Positions 13,418 to 20,055 of a stretch of 21,772 bases of DNA are shown piece after piece. Below the pieces are notes generated by a model, which saw nothing but the letters and a program-made list of their open reading frames with translations, had not been told where the DNA came from and made no database searches. Position 1 is the first letter of the stretch. Every line of letters starts with the position of its first letter. Source of the stretch: Patescibacteria group bacterium (lineage in GTDB: Bacteria; Patescibacteriota; Microgenomatia; Levybacterales; UBA12049); contig JAMCZG010000034.1 in the NCBI GenBank assembly GCA_023485715.1, positions 1,220 to 22,991 of the forward strand, read 5' to 3'. The translations under genes and the position numbers were made by a program.

Positions 13418-14152
13418 TTATGAAATAAAATCGTGAAGATTCTTTGGTAACTTGCTCTCAAAACTTATTTTCTGCCCCGACTTGGGATCAAAAAAAGAAT
13501 AAGGAAATAAAAAACGTCTCGTCCGGGGAAGAATTTTTCTGTCATCCCTGGCCTGTTTTCTCCCGCCGTAAAGATGGTCTGAAAAAATCGGATGGCCAAA
13601 ATATTTTAAATGAACTCGTATTTGATGGGTCCTTCCGGTTTTTGGATAAAGCTCTAAAAAGGTCAATACCTCTTCTTTTTTATTCAGTGTTTTATGCAGA
13701 ATGTTCAGTGTGTGATACTTTGTTACCGCCTCTCTCCCCCCGGCGACTACGCCGAATCTTTTCCTATTCCACGAAAGCCGCCCCACCGGGACATTAATTT
13801 CTCCGTCTCTTGGCGCGACCTCCCCGTGAACCAGTGCCACATAAACCTTCTCCACGCTTCTTTCTTTAAATTGGCCCTGTAAATTCTCAAACGCCGTTTT
13901 TGTTTTTGCAACCAGAATAATTCCCGAAGTTTCCTTATCGAGCCTGTGAACGATCCCCGCCCTCTTATAAAAATCCGTCTCTCGTTCCTCAGCTTTGATC
14001 TTTGATCTTTGATCTTTGATCTTCTCTTCCACCCAATCCTGCAGCGTTTCCTCGTCCTTTGTTGTGTCCGATCGGTTAACAGTTAAGCCGGCAGGTTTTT
14101 CCAAAACCATAAGCTCTTCGTTTTCAAAAATAATACGCGGCTCTTCATCCAT
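13418..14152 (-). CDS. RluA-family pseudouridine synthase (no S4 domain)
   Basis: This family isomerises uridine to pseudouridine in rRNA or tRNA. The 244-residue protein has the catalytic aspartate D72 in HRLDKETSGIIL, the KVYVALVHG strand, and the RNA-binding motif PKTGRTHQIRVHL near 170-182 followed by GHPIFSDHLYGG. It starts directly with the catalytic domain (IIFENEELMVLEKPAGL) and lacks the S4 domain of RluC/RluD, so the target site (23S or tRNA) cannot be assigned. Residues about 45-54 are encoded by four tandem GATCAAA heptamers, a surface loop insertion before the catalytic motif. An AAGGAG sequence overlapping the end of the upstream gene is its likely ribosome-binding site. It lies 7 bp downstream of the Lgt-like gene. 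Confidence 0.93.
   Translation of the reverse strand: MDEEPRIIFENEELMVLEKPAGLTVNRSDTTKDEETLQDWVEEKIKDQRSKIKAEERETDFYKRAGIVHRLDKETSGIILVAKTKTAFENLQGQFKERSVEKVYVALVHGEVAPRDGEINVPVGRLSWNRKRFGVVAGGREAVTKYHTLNILHKTLNKKEEVLTFLELYPKTGRTHQIRVHLKYFGHPIFSDHLYGGRKQARDDRKILPRTRRFLFPYSFFDPKSGQKISFESKLPKNLHDFIS
13994..14021. repeat. Heptanucleotide microsatellite, 4 copies of TTTGATC
   Basis: Four perfect head-to-tail copies (GATCAAA on the coding strand) inside the pseudouridine synthase gene, coding for KDQRSKIK. Gain or loss of one unit shifts the frame. Confidence 0.95.
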
Positions 14153-14159
14153 AAATCGA

Positions 14160-14855
14160 TTATCTCCTTAGCACAAAATTCTTAATTTTTATATCAATTT
14201 TTTCCTGCCGTATAAAAAAATATGCTGACAACAAAAAGATTAAAACTAAAATTATCCATTCGTTTCCGATTAATAACCCCAAGTTTTTTGTTTTAATTAA
14301 TTTTGAAAGTAATAATATCACGCTGAAACAAGCTAAAAATAGAAACCCCGTACTCCCCTCTTTAAACTTATTTCTATAGAAAAAAAGTGTTAGAAAAATA
14401 AATAATCCCAAAAAAAATATCGGAATTAAAATTGCAAAACTCACAATCAATTTTTGTATAAAAACAATATATATAAATAAACCGAATATTAAGCCCGGAA
14501 TAATCGAGAGACAATACAAATCCAGCATATGTCTCATAGGCATTTTTGATTTAAAAGATTTAAAGACAAAAAAAGCTAATCCCCCGAAGACTGCGCCGAC
14601 TACCGAAAACCCTGGAAAGTACGGAAAAACTAAAAAAACAAGCGGGTTTAAAAATTTTTCATCGAATGTAAATACTACAAAGAAAATCCGCGAAAAAACA
14701 ATCGCGACAAAAAAAGCGATAAAGCTTATGTTAAAAATTTGCTCCATCGTAATATTTTTTCGTAAGATGACGAAATCATCTTTTGTCAATAAATACATGC
14801 AAAAAAGAAAAATAACAAAAGAAAGAAAATACGTTAGAAGTGAAAGATAATACAT
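14160..14855 (-). CDS. Lgt-like polytopic membrane protein, catalytic motifs not evident
   Basis: A 231-residue protein with about seven membrane helices. The middle (FSRIFFVVF; YFPGFSVVGAVFGGLAFF; MRHMLDLYCLSIIPGLIFGLFI) follows the layout of prolipoprotein diacylglyceryl transferase Lgt: an arginine helix, a glycine-rich loop, then a conserved aspartate helix. However, the Lgt HGG histidine is replaced (FSVVGA) and the GR-x-G-N-F signature loop is not visible, so I do not predict lipoprotein lipidation. It may be a degenerate or repurposed member; an unrelated membrane family is possible. It is packed 6 bp after the MFS gene and 7 bp before the pseudouridine synthase gene. The end of the gene carries the latter's Shine-Dalgarno. 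Confidence 0.6.
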   Translation of the reverse strand: MYYLSLLTYFLSFVIFLFCMYLLTKDDFVILRKNITMEQIFNISFIAFFVAIVFSRIFFVVFTFDEKFLNPLVFLVFPYFPGFSVVGAVFGGLAFFVFKSFKSKMPMRHMLDLYCLSIIPGLIFGLFIYIVFIQKLIVSFAILIPIFFLGLFIFLTLFFYRNKFKEGSTGFLFLACFSVILLLSKLIKTKNLGLLIGNEWIILVLIFLLSAYFFIRQEKIDIKIKNFVLRR

Positions 14856-14861
14856 AAAGGT

Positions 14862-16151
14862 TTAATAAAAAATTCGAGAGATACCGAATATTAAAATTCC
14901 AATTCCGATTGTAACGATTACGCTTCCGACTCCGAAAATATCGGCCATTCCTCCGGCCAAAGCAACGGGTAAAAACGACACGCCACCGATTAAGGCATTT
15001 AAAAGCCCATATACCCTGCCCCTGTATTCGTTACTCGTATATTCCTGAATCCTGGTGTTGGAAGGGACAAAAACCATCGAGTTTGCGATACCGCCGATAA
15101 ACGCAAAAAACATTATGAGATGCTCGATCGTAATTTCGAATAAATGCGGAAGGTAAATATTAAGAAATTGTACGATCCTGTAAGACTCAACTTTACTCGC
15201 CATCGGTAACAAAATAAAAATAATTCCGGCGGTGATAAACCCTGCCGTTATCATATTCCTTAGATTAAATTTATTAGACATACTGCCGATCAAAAGCGAT
15301 CCGACAATCATCCCGAAAGCCGCAGGCGCTAAAAGAACCCAGGATAAATTTTCTACCCGCGACTCTAAAATATCGGAAACATATCCGGGACCTAAAGCAG
15401 CAAAAATATAGAGTAAACCCTGGGAAATCGTAAGCAAAAGCAATGCTCCCGCTACTTTTCTCGTGTTTTTTATAAAAGAACAAACCTGTTTAAATTCCCT
15501 TATAAAAGAAACTATTATGCCCGTATCCTCTGTTTCCTCAACAACCTTATCTTTCTTGGCGGTTTTTATAAACAAAATAAAAATTGCGCTCGCAAAATAT
15601 AGGATCGAAAGCAGGATAAAAGTATTGGTATTCCCAAGGCTTAAAAGCACCGGACCAGAAAGTATATACCCGAGTAATACGGTTGTATAAATTCCGATCG
15701 TAAAAAATGAATTTGCCGCGATCAACAGTTTTCGCTCGACTAGGAGAGGGATCATCGGAGCTTCTGCGGGCAGAAAAAACTGGGTAACAATCGAAAGCAA
15801 AAAAGTTAAGCTGTAAAAAATACTTAACCGTGTGGTCGGGATCAAAAAAAGTAATAAAATAAATCCCCTCAAAAGGTTTGTTATAAAAAGGACTTTTTTC
15901 TTTTCCCATCTATCGACGTACACCCCGGCGAAAATACTAAAAACAACCGCCGGAATTGTAAAAGAAAGGATAACGCCAGAAACCGCAGAATTTGATTTAT
16001 AAATTTCGTAAATAATAAAAATTATCACGAAATTCTGCATGTTGTAGGAAAGTTGGGAGAAGAATTCGGAAAGCATCATTAAGAAAAACGATCGATTTTT
16101 TAAGGCGTTTACGAGATCGTTTGATCTTAAGGTATTTTTGAGAATATCCAT
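14862..16151 (-). CDS. Major facilitator superfamily transporter, 12 helices
   Basis: A full-length 429-residue MFS permease. Helices begin around 21 and run to the C-terminus. The loop between helices 2 and 3 carries motif A in the form GVYVDRWEKKK (76-86), and the equivalent region in the second half has GSLLIGSMSNKFNLRNM. The segment IQEYTSNEYRGRVYGLLNA in the later half is typical of the MFS_3/enterobactin-exporter-like group, which points to drug or metabolite efflux; the substrate cannot be read from sequence. It lies 8 bp behind efp and 6 bp before the Lgt-like gene in a tightly packed operon. No ribosome-binding site is evident. Confidence 0.9.
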   Translation of the reverse strand: MDILKNTLRSNDLVNALKNRSFFLMMLSEFFSQLSYNMQNFVIIFIIYEIYKSNSAVSGVILSFTIPAVVFSIFAGVYVDRWEKKKVLFITNLLRGFILLLFLIPTTRLSIFYSLTFLLSIVTQFFLPAEAPMIPLLVERKLLIAANSFFTIGIYTTVLLGYILSGPVLLSLGNTNTFILLSILYFASAIFILFIKTAKKDKVVEETEDTGIIVSFIREFKQVCSFIKNTRKVAGALLLLTISQGLLYIFAALGPGYVSDILESRVENLSWVLLAPAAFGMIVGSLLIGSMSNKFNLRNMITAGFITAGIIFILLPMASKVESYRIVQFLNIYLPHLFEITIEHLIMFFAFIGGIANSMVFVPSNTRIQEYTSNEYRGRVYGLLNALIGGVSFLPVALAGGMADIFGVGSVIVTIGIGILIFGISRIFY

Positions 16152-16159
16152 AAGGTCTC

Positions 16160-16714
16160 TTATGCTTTTGCGCTGTAAGTGCTGTCGCGGGTGTCTACTA
16201 ATATCTTATCATTAACTTTTATAAAAAGCGGCACCCTGATCCTTATACCGTTTTCTAAAACCGCATTTTTAAAAATATTCGTTACAGAATTTCCCTTAAC
16301 CGCGTCTTCTGCCTCTATAATTTTAAATTCCATTTTCGGAGGAAGATTTAGATAAAGCGGCTCATCCATCAAAAAACTCACCGAAAAATTCTCTCCCTCT
16401 TTTAGAAATTCGTGTCCCGAAAGCCTTGAAAGCGTAATATCTAATTGTTCAAACGTTTGTGGATCCATAAAATGTGCAAAATCAGAATCCTTGTATAAAT
16501 ATTGGAGATCTCTTTTGTTGATCGATACTGGTTTTACTTTAGCTCCGTTTATAAAGCTTTTTTCTGTCACGGATAGATTTTTTACGTTTCTGACTTTTAA
16601 TTTAATATTGGCACTCCCCCTCCCCATTTTTATGTGTTCGTAAGAAAGCACCTGTAAAATTTGTCCTCCGTCTTCGAAAACCGATCCCGATCTTAATTCT
16701 GTTACAGAAATCAT
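16160..16714 (-). CDS. efp: Elongation factor P, arginine-32 type
   Basis: EF-P binds stalled ribosomes between P and E sites and promotes peptide bond formation at consecutive prolines. All three domains are present in 184 residues: the KOW-like N-domain (about 1-63), and two OB domains with FMDPQTFEQL (82-91) and the C-terminal RVPLFIKVNDKILVDTRDSTYSAKA (closely matching the family signature). The tip loop that carries the modified residue reads HIKMGRGSA, placing Arg at position 32 where E. coli has Lys34. In other bacteria Arg32 EF-Ps are rhamnosylated by EarP; no earP gene is in the window. The gene is 46 bp downstream of the nif3-like gene and 8 bp upstream of the MFS gene. Confidence 0.97.
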   Translation of the reverse strand: MISVTELRSGSVFEDGGQILQVLSYEHIKMGRGSANIKLKVRNVKNLSVTEKSFINGAKVKPVSINKRDLQYLYKDSDFAHFMDPQTFEQLDITLSRLSGHEFLKEGENFSVSFLMDEPLYLNLPPKMEFKIIEAEDAVKGNSVTNIFKNAVLENGIRIRVPLFIKVNDKILVDTRDSTYSAKA

Positions 16715-16760
16715 AATAATATTGTATTAATATAGCTTATCATACTCTTTTTGGATTGTA

Positions 16761-17735
16761 CTACTGTCTGGAAGTTTTTTTAATCCTATTTACTCTTATA
16801 AATCCGGAGCACGGAATTATTTTTATTCCCCGTTTTTCGAGCTCATCAAAGAAAATATTTATTCCGAGTGAGTCGGATGCCATATGCCCGGATATTATGA
16901 CATTTAAATGGTGTTTTTTCGCTTCTTCAAAATGCGCCTCATTCATGTGCATTTCGATAACAGTACCAACCCCAGCGTGTGCCAGTTTTTCGTAAATTAG
17001 TTTCGATCCGCCTGTGCCACCTGTAAATCCGGACACAACAACGCGTCCAGCGCGGTTTTTTCTTGAACCGGCAGTTATCATCGGACCGGCTTTTTTTTCT
17101 TTTGCCTCAGAAAATTCCGGGATTTCTTCGATCGCGTCCACAACGTCTCCGACAGTTTCCAAATCTTTTTTCGCTAAATAGTTTGTAAGAAAATTCGAAC
17201 CAAGATTATCGAACGCCGTATGGACACATATAAATGGAAAATCTAGAAGTTTTGCGGCATCGATACTTTGAAAATGATTGGAAGGATTGACACCTCTTTT
17301 TACCTGGCTTATTCTTTCACTAAGAAGAGCCTCTGCGATATTAACCGGAACCCCGAAAGACGCCATAAGGTCGATTTGAAGATCCATAACCTCGTCTAAG
17401 CTTGCCAGTGCAGCACCGTGCGGGTGATGGCCAAATAACAAATCGATTTTCTCGCCCTTTTGATTTAATCGGTCTGCAAGCAGTACCTCTCCAACGTCGA
17501 TATCGATTCCCGCCAGAATTTTTTTAACAGGGGTTTTTGGATCCCCGGAAACGATCCTCGAATCTGCATAGGGATTTTTTAAAGATTCTTTATCGAAATA
17601 TTTTTTATCTTTCTCTTTTAACTCCTGATACGCTTTTTTGTTTCTTTCCAATATTTTTTTAATAAGAGAAACACCCCTGGGATCGGCTTTTATGCCCATT
17701 TGGATCGCCAAATCATATATTTCTTGAATCGTCAT
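16761..17735 (-). CDS. Nif3-like dinuclear metal centre protein
   Basis: The Nif3/YbgI family forms toroidal hexamers with a two-metal site; its reaction is uncertain, with GTP cyclohydrolase-like (FolE2-type) and RNA-related proposals in the literature. The 324-residue protein shows likely ligands H103/H104 (LLFGHHPHG), H172 and D176 (VHTAFDN), H284 and D288 (ISGHMASDS), with a glycine-rich SGFTGGTGGSK near 235-244. It has an N-terminal helix extension (1-65) not found in short family members. I chose ATG 17735 because it directly follows the predicted promoter by seven bases; a longer frame to 17819 would run through the promoter into the tRNA gene. It heads a long leftward operon with efp. 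Confidence 0.88.
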   Translation of the reverse strand: MTIQEIYDLAIQMGIKADPRGVSLIKKILERNKKAYQELKEKDKKYFDKESLKNPYADSRIVSGDPKTPVKKILAGIDIDVGEVLLADRLNQKGEKIDLLFGHHPHGAALASLDEVMDLQIDLMASFGVPVNIAEALLSERISQVKRGVNPSNHFQSIDAAKLLDFPFICVHTAFDNLGSNFLTNYLAKKDLETVGDVVDAIEEIPEFSEAKEKKAGPMITAGSRKNRAGRVVVSGFTGGTGGSKLIYEKLAHAGVGTVIEMHMNEAHFEEAKKHHLNVIISGHMASDSLGINIFFDELEKRGIKIIPCSGFIRVNRIKKTSRQ

Positions 17736-17737
17736 AG

Positions 17738-17766
17738 TTGAAAGTATATAATAGAACAGGTTCAAT
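17738..17766 (+). promoter_or_regulatory. Promoter of tRNA-Leu
   Basis: TTGAAA (17738-17743), 17-bp spacer, TTCAAT (17761-17766, 4/6). Initiation would fall near 17773, about ten bases before the mature tRNA. It overlaps the nif3 promoter almost completely. Confidence 0.45.
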
Positions 17767-17771
17767 TTCAA
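17743..17771 (-). promoter_or_regulatory. Promoter of the nif3-efp operon
   Basis: Minus-strand TTGAAA (17766-17771), 17-bp spacer, TATACT (17743-17748, 5/6). Exactly seven bases separate the -10 box from the ATG, so transcription should start at the start codon (leaderless). Confidence 0.7.
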
Positions 17772-17783
17772 GCCAGGGCATAA

Positions 17784-17866
17784 GCCGAGGTGGCGGAATG
17801 GTATACGCGGTAGTCTCAAAAACTACTAGTCGCAAGGCTGTGAGGGTTCGACTCCCTCCCTCGGCA
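17784..17866 (+). tRNA. trnL-CAA: tRNA-Leu (anticodon CAA)
   Basis: The acceptor arms GCCGAGG (17784-17790) and CCTCGGC (17859-17865) pair fully, with discriminator A at 17866. The D arm contains GCG...CGC, the anticodon stem GTAGT/ACTAC holds the loop CTCAAAA with anticodon CAA (reads UUG), a long variable arm marks a class II tRNA, and the T arm is GAGGG-TTCGACT-CCCTC. CCA is not encoded (CAA follows A17866), so a CCA-adding enzyme must finish the 3' end. Confidence 0.97.
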
Positions 17867-17872
17867 CAAAAT

Positions 17873-17904
17873 AATATAGCTGCCTTTTAGGCAGCTATAT
17901 TTTA
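17873..17904 (+). terminator. Intrinsic terminator after tRNA-Leu, probably bidirectional
   Basis: A perfect 12-bp stem AATATAGCTGCC/GGCAGCTATATT with loop TTTTA, followed by TTT. The complementary strand also has U-rich sequence after the stem (ATTATTTTG), so it may also end the leftward dnaB operon, whose last gene stops at 17924. Confidence 0.88.
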
Positions 17905-17923
17905 TAACTAACACTTAATCGAA

Positions 17924-18100
17924 TTAAGCTCCGACTTTTGTCGAAATCCTATCAATCTTTTCTTCGATTCTTGTCAGAACTTCCAATATTTTATCGTGTG
18001 GCGCTTCCCCCGCTGGTGGTGGAGGTGGTGTGGCGCCAGCCGGTGGTGGAGTAACTGTTCCAGAACCTCCGGCGGGATTTTGATTCATCGTATCATCCAT
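17924..18100 (-). CDS. Small polyproline protein, 58 aa, with perfect Shine-Dalgarno
   Basis: The frame starts MDDTMNQNP and has a low-complexity Gly/Pro/Ala centre with PPP and PPPPP runs (18-29), then a C-terminal amphipathic helix (HDKILEVLTRIEEKIDRISTKV) that looks like a short coiled coil. The start overlaps the end of dnaB by 8 bp (ATGGATGA), and AGGAGGTGAG within the dnaB 3' end is nine bases away, arguing strongly for translation. Five consecutive prolines would stall ribosomes without EF-P, which is encoded 1.2 kb away. The coiled coil suggests oligomerisation or binding to a partner, perhaps DnaB or the replisome by association, which is inference. No family recognised. Confidence 0.8.
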   Translation of the reverse strand: MDDTMNQNPAGGSGTVTPPPAGATPPPPPAGEAPHDKILEVLTRIEEKIDRISTKVGA

Positions 18101-19427
18101 TTGTACTCACCTCCTCGTGCTTTTTTTCAACGCCGTAAAATTTAATACGGTCGCCTTTAAATATTAAGTCGATCTCCCCTGTCGGGCCGTTTCTGTGTTT
18201 TGCGATTAAAAGCTTAATCGGAATATTTTTCGTAAATTCCTCGTCGGTCCTATACAAAAACATTACTACGTCGGCATCCTGTTCGATCGCTCCTGACTCA
18301 CGCAGGTCAGCAAGTTGTGGTTTTTTCTCTCCTCTGTGTTCTACAGCCCTAGATAACTGGGAAACAGCTAAAACAGGAACTTTTAATTCGCGGGCTAAAT
18401 TTTTAAGAGACTGCGAAACAATCGAAACTTCCTGGACCCGGTTGTCGTATCTCCTGCCCGGATCTACGAGCTGCAAATAGTCGACGATTAATAATTTTAT
18501 CTTGTGTTCAAGCTGCAGACGTCTTGCCTTTGATCTGATTTCTGAGATATTGATTCCGGGCGTATCATCGATAAAAATAGGCGCATCGGCCAAAACCCCC
18601 ATCGCCTCCGACAGTTTAGAAAAATCTGTTTCAGATAATTTTCCTGTTTTTAATCTCCACGCATCAACGTCTGCCTCTCCGACTAAAAGCCGGTCGACAA
18701 GCTCTTCCTGGCTCATTTCGAGAGAGAATATTCCGACAGGTGTTTTTTCGTGGACGGAAACATACTGGGCGATATTTATCGCCAATGCTGTTTTACCCTG
18801 ACCGGGACGCGCAGCTAAAATAAGTAGATTCGAATCCTGCATCCCCGACAGTTTATCGTCTAAATCCGAAAATCCGGTTTCCACCCCCCTAAAATTCCCT
18901 CCGCCTTTTTTATGCAACTCATCGATCCTGTCAAAACTACTTGCGAGAACCTCTTTTATCGGGATAAAACCCTGAGTTATATGGCTTTGCGAAATCGAGA
19001 AAATTGATGATTCTGCTTTATTAATAACGTTAATTACCTCGTCTTCTGTAAACGCCAGTTCTGCGATTTGCGTACCGGCAGTGATCAATGCCCTTTTTGT
19101 CGAAGCCTCTTTTATTAAATTAGCGTAGTGCTCGATATTTGCAGCGGTCGGAACAGCGTTAACCAAGTCTGTTAAATAAGACGTCCCTACTTTATCGAAT
19201 TTTTTCTTTTTTTTAAGTTCAGCTGTTAGTGTTAGAAGATCGATCGGTTTTCGATCCGTATAAAGCGAAAGCATCGCGTCATAAACCATCGCATTTATAT
19301 CGTTATAAAAATCTTTGGTCGTGATGTTTTCGGAAGCAATGTTTATCGCGTCTTTATCGATTAATATCGCGCCCAAAACACTTTGTTCTGCCTCGTCGTT
19401 ATGTGGAGGGACTTTTAAAGCTGGCAT
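18093..19427 (-). CDS. dnaB: Replicative DNA helicase DnaB
   Basis: DnaB is the hexameric 5'-3' helicase that unwinds DNA at the replication fork. The 444-residue protein has the N-terminal primase-interaction domain (PPHNDEAEQSVLGAIL near 7-22), a linker, and a RecA-like C-terminal domain. It has Walker A ARPGQGKTA (206-214, K212), SLEMSQEEL (235-243), Walker B LLIVDYLQL (312-320), and later motifs VPVLAVSQLSRAVE and DLRESGAIEQDADVVMFLYR. No intein interrupts the Walker motifs, unlike in some relatives. It starts 23 bp after the MBL-like gene and ends overlapping the polyproline gene. No ribosome-binding site is visible. Confidence 0.97.
   Translation of the reverse strand: MPALKVPPHNDEAEQSVLGAILIDKDAINIASENITTKDFYNDINAMVYDAMLSLYTDRKPIDLLTLTAELKKKKKFDKVGTSYLTDLVNAVPTAANIEHYANLIKEASTKRALITAGTQIAELAFTEDEVINVINKAESSIFSISQSHITQGFIPIKEVLASSFDRIDELHKKGGGNFRGVETGFSDLDDKLSGMQDSNLLILAARPGQGKTALAINIAQYVSVHEKTPVGIFSLEMSQEELVDRLLVGEADVDAWRLKTGKLSETDFSKLSEAMGVLADAPIFIDDTPGINISEIRSKARRLQLEHKIKLLIVDYLQLVDPGRRYDNRVQEVSIVSQSLKNLARELKVPVLAVSQLSRAVEHRGEKKPQLADLRESGAIEQDADVVMFLYRTDEEFTKNIPIKLLIAKHRNGPTGEIDLIFKGDRIKFYGVEKKHEEVSTNG
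18106..18115 (-). promoter_or_regulatory. Perfect Shine-Dalgarno of the 58-aa gene
   Basis: Minus-strand AGGAGGTGAG with nine bases from AGGAGG to the ATG, located inside the last codons of dnaB. Confidence 0.85.
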
Positions 19428-19450
19428 AAAGTAAAAATTTGAGTTTTGAA

Positions 19451-19981
19451 TTATTGCCCAAGTAATATTATTTCCATCTCTTTTGGCAATTTTTCCAAAG
19501 TTGTCTGGTATTTATTAACTTTTTCGGACGGATTTTTGCCCAAAGATTTTAACATTTCTTCACTTTTTTCTCCGTATAAAACTACGGCTTTCGGTGAGAG
19601 AGAGGTAATTAAAGATTCCTCAATAAGAGTGTCTACATTCAATACTACTATGTCGTAATCCCTCTCTGTGCCTTGGATTTTTTTAATCCCAGATGCTTTA
19701 CTCAGGAGAATTTCTACGCCGTCCACTCTTACCGAATACACAACATTTGCCCCGGACCCGAGCCCCGAAATTTTAATTTTTCCGGCCTCGTAACTTCCCG
19801 GGCCAGAAATAATTACCCTATGTCCTTCGATTTTTGAAAAATTATTTTCCAAAAGTTTATCCGACAACAAAACCGCGTCGACAACCGTTTTTGTCCGCAA
19901 ATCGATTCCCGGATCGACCGCTAAAGATGCGTGTTTTCCTTTTATTTTTAAGGCATTTTTTGTAATTAACGCTATTTCCAT
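19451..19981 (-). CDS. Degenerate metallo-beta-lactamase-fold protein
   Basis: The 176-residue protein resembles a shortened UlaG-like MBL fold: an opening strand (MEIALITKNALKIKGKHASLAVDPG), a central ISGPGSYEAGKIKISGLGSG region where UlaG relatives have GPGEYE, and late strands DYDIVVLNVD and PKAVVLYGEKSEEMLKSLG. The metal-binding HxHxDH motif is missing, along with other histidine ligands, so hydrolase activity is unlikely and a structural or regulatory role is more plausible. The first gene of a leftward operon with dnaB (23-bp gap). A promoter with its -10 box seven bases from ATG suggests a leaderless message. Confidence 0.7.
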   Translation of the reverse strand: MEIALITKNALKIKGKHASLAVDPGIDLRTKTVVDAVLLSDKLLENNFSKIEGHRVIISGPGSYEAGKIKISGLGSGANVVYSVRVDGVEILLSKASGIKKIQGTERDYDIVVLNVDTLIEESLITSLSPKAVVLYGEKSEEMLKSLGKNPSEKVNKYQTTLEKLPKEMEIILLGQ

Positions 19982-19987
19982 TGCTTC

Positions 19988-20016
19988 ATCCTAACAAATC
20001 CCTCTTTTCTTGACAA
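19988..20016 (-). promoter_or_regulatory. Promoter of the MBL-like/dnaB operon
   Basis: Minus-strand TTGTCA (20011-20016), 17-bp spacer, TAGGAT (19988-19993, 4/6). The ATG is six bases after the -10 box. Its -35 box overlaps the -35 box of the divergent gene. Confidence 0.5.
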
Positions 20017-20038
20017 GAGGTCTTTTTTATCATAACAT
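20010..20038 (+). promoter_or_regulatory. Promoter of the Ig-like protein operon
   Basis: Perfect TTGACA (20010-20015), 17-bp spacer, TAACAT (20033-20038, 4/6). Predicted start near 20045, about 11 nt before ATG 20056. Confidence 0.6.
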
Positions 20039-20055
20039 GGGTTTTACTTTACACG

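Noticed and set aside
17736..17819. Longer N-terminus for the Nif3-like protein
   Set aside because: The extension would be encoded by the promoter region and the opposite strand of tRNA-Leu, and it has no family match.
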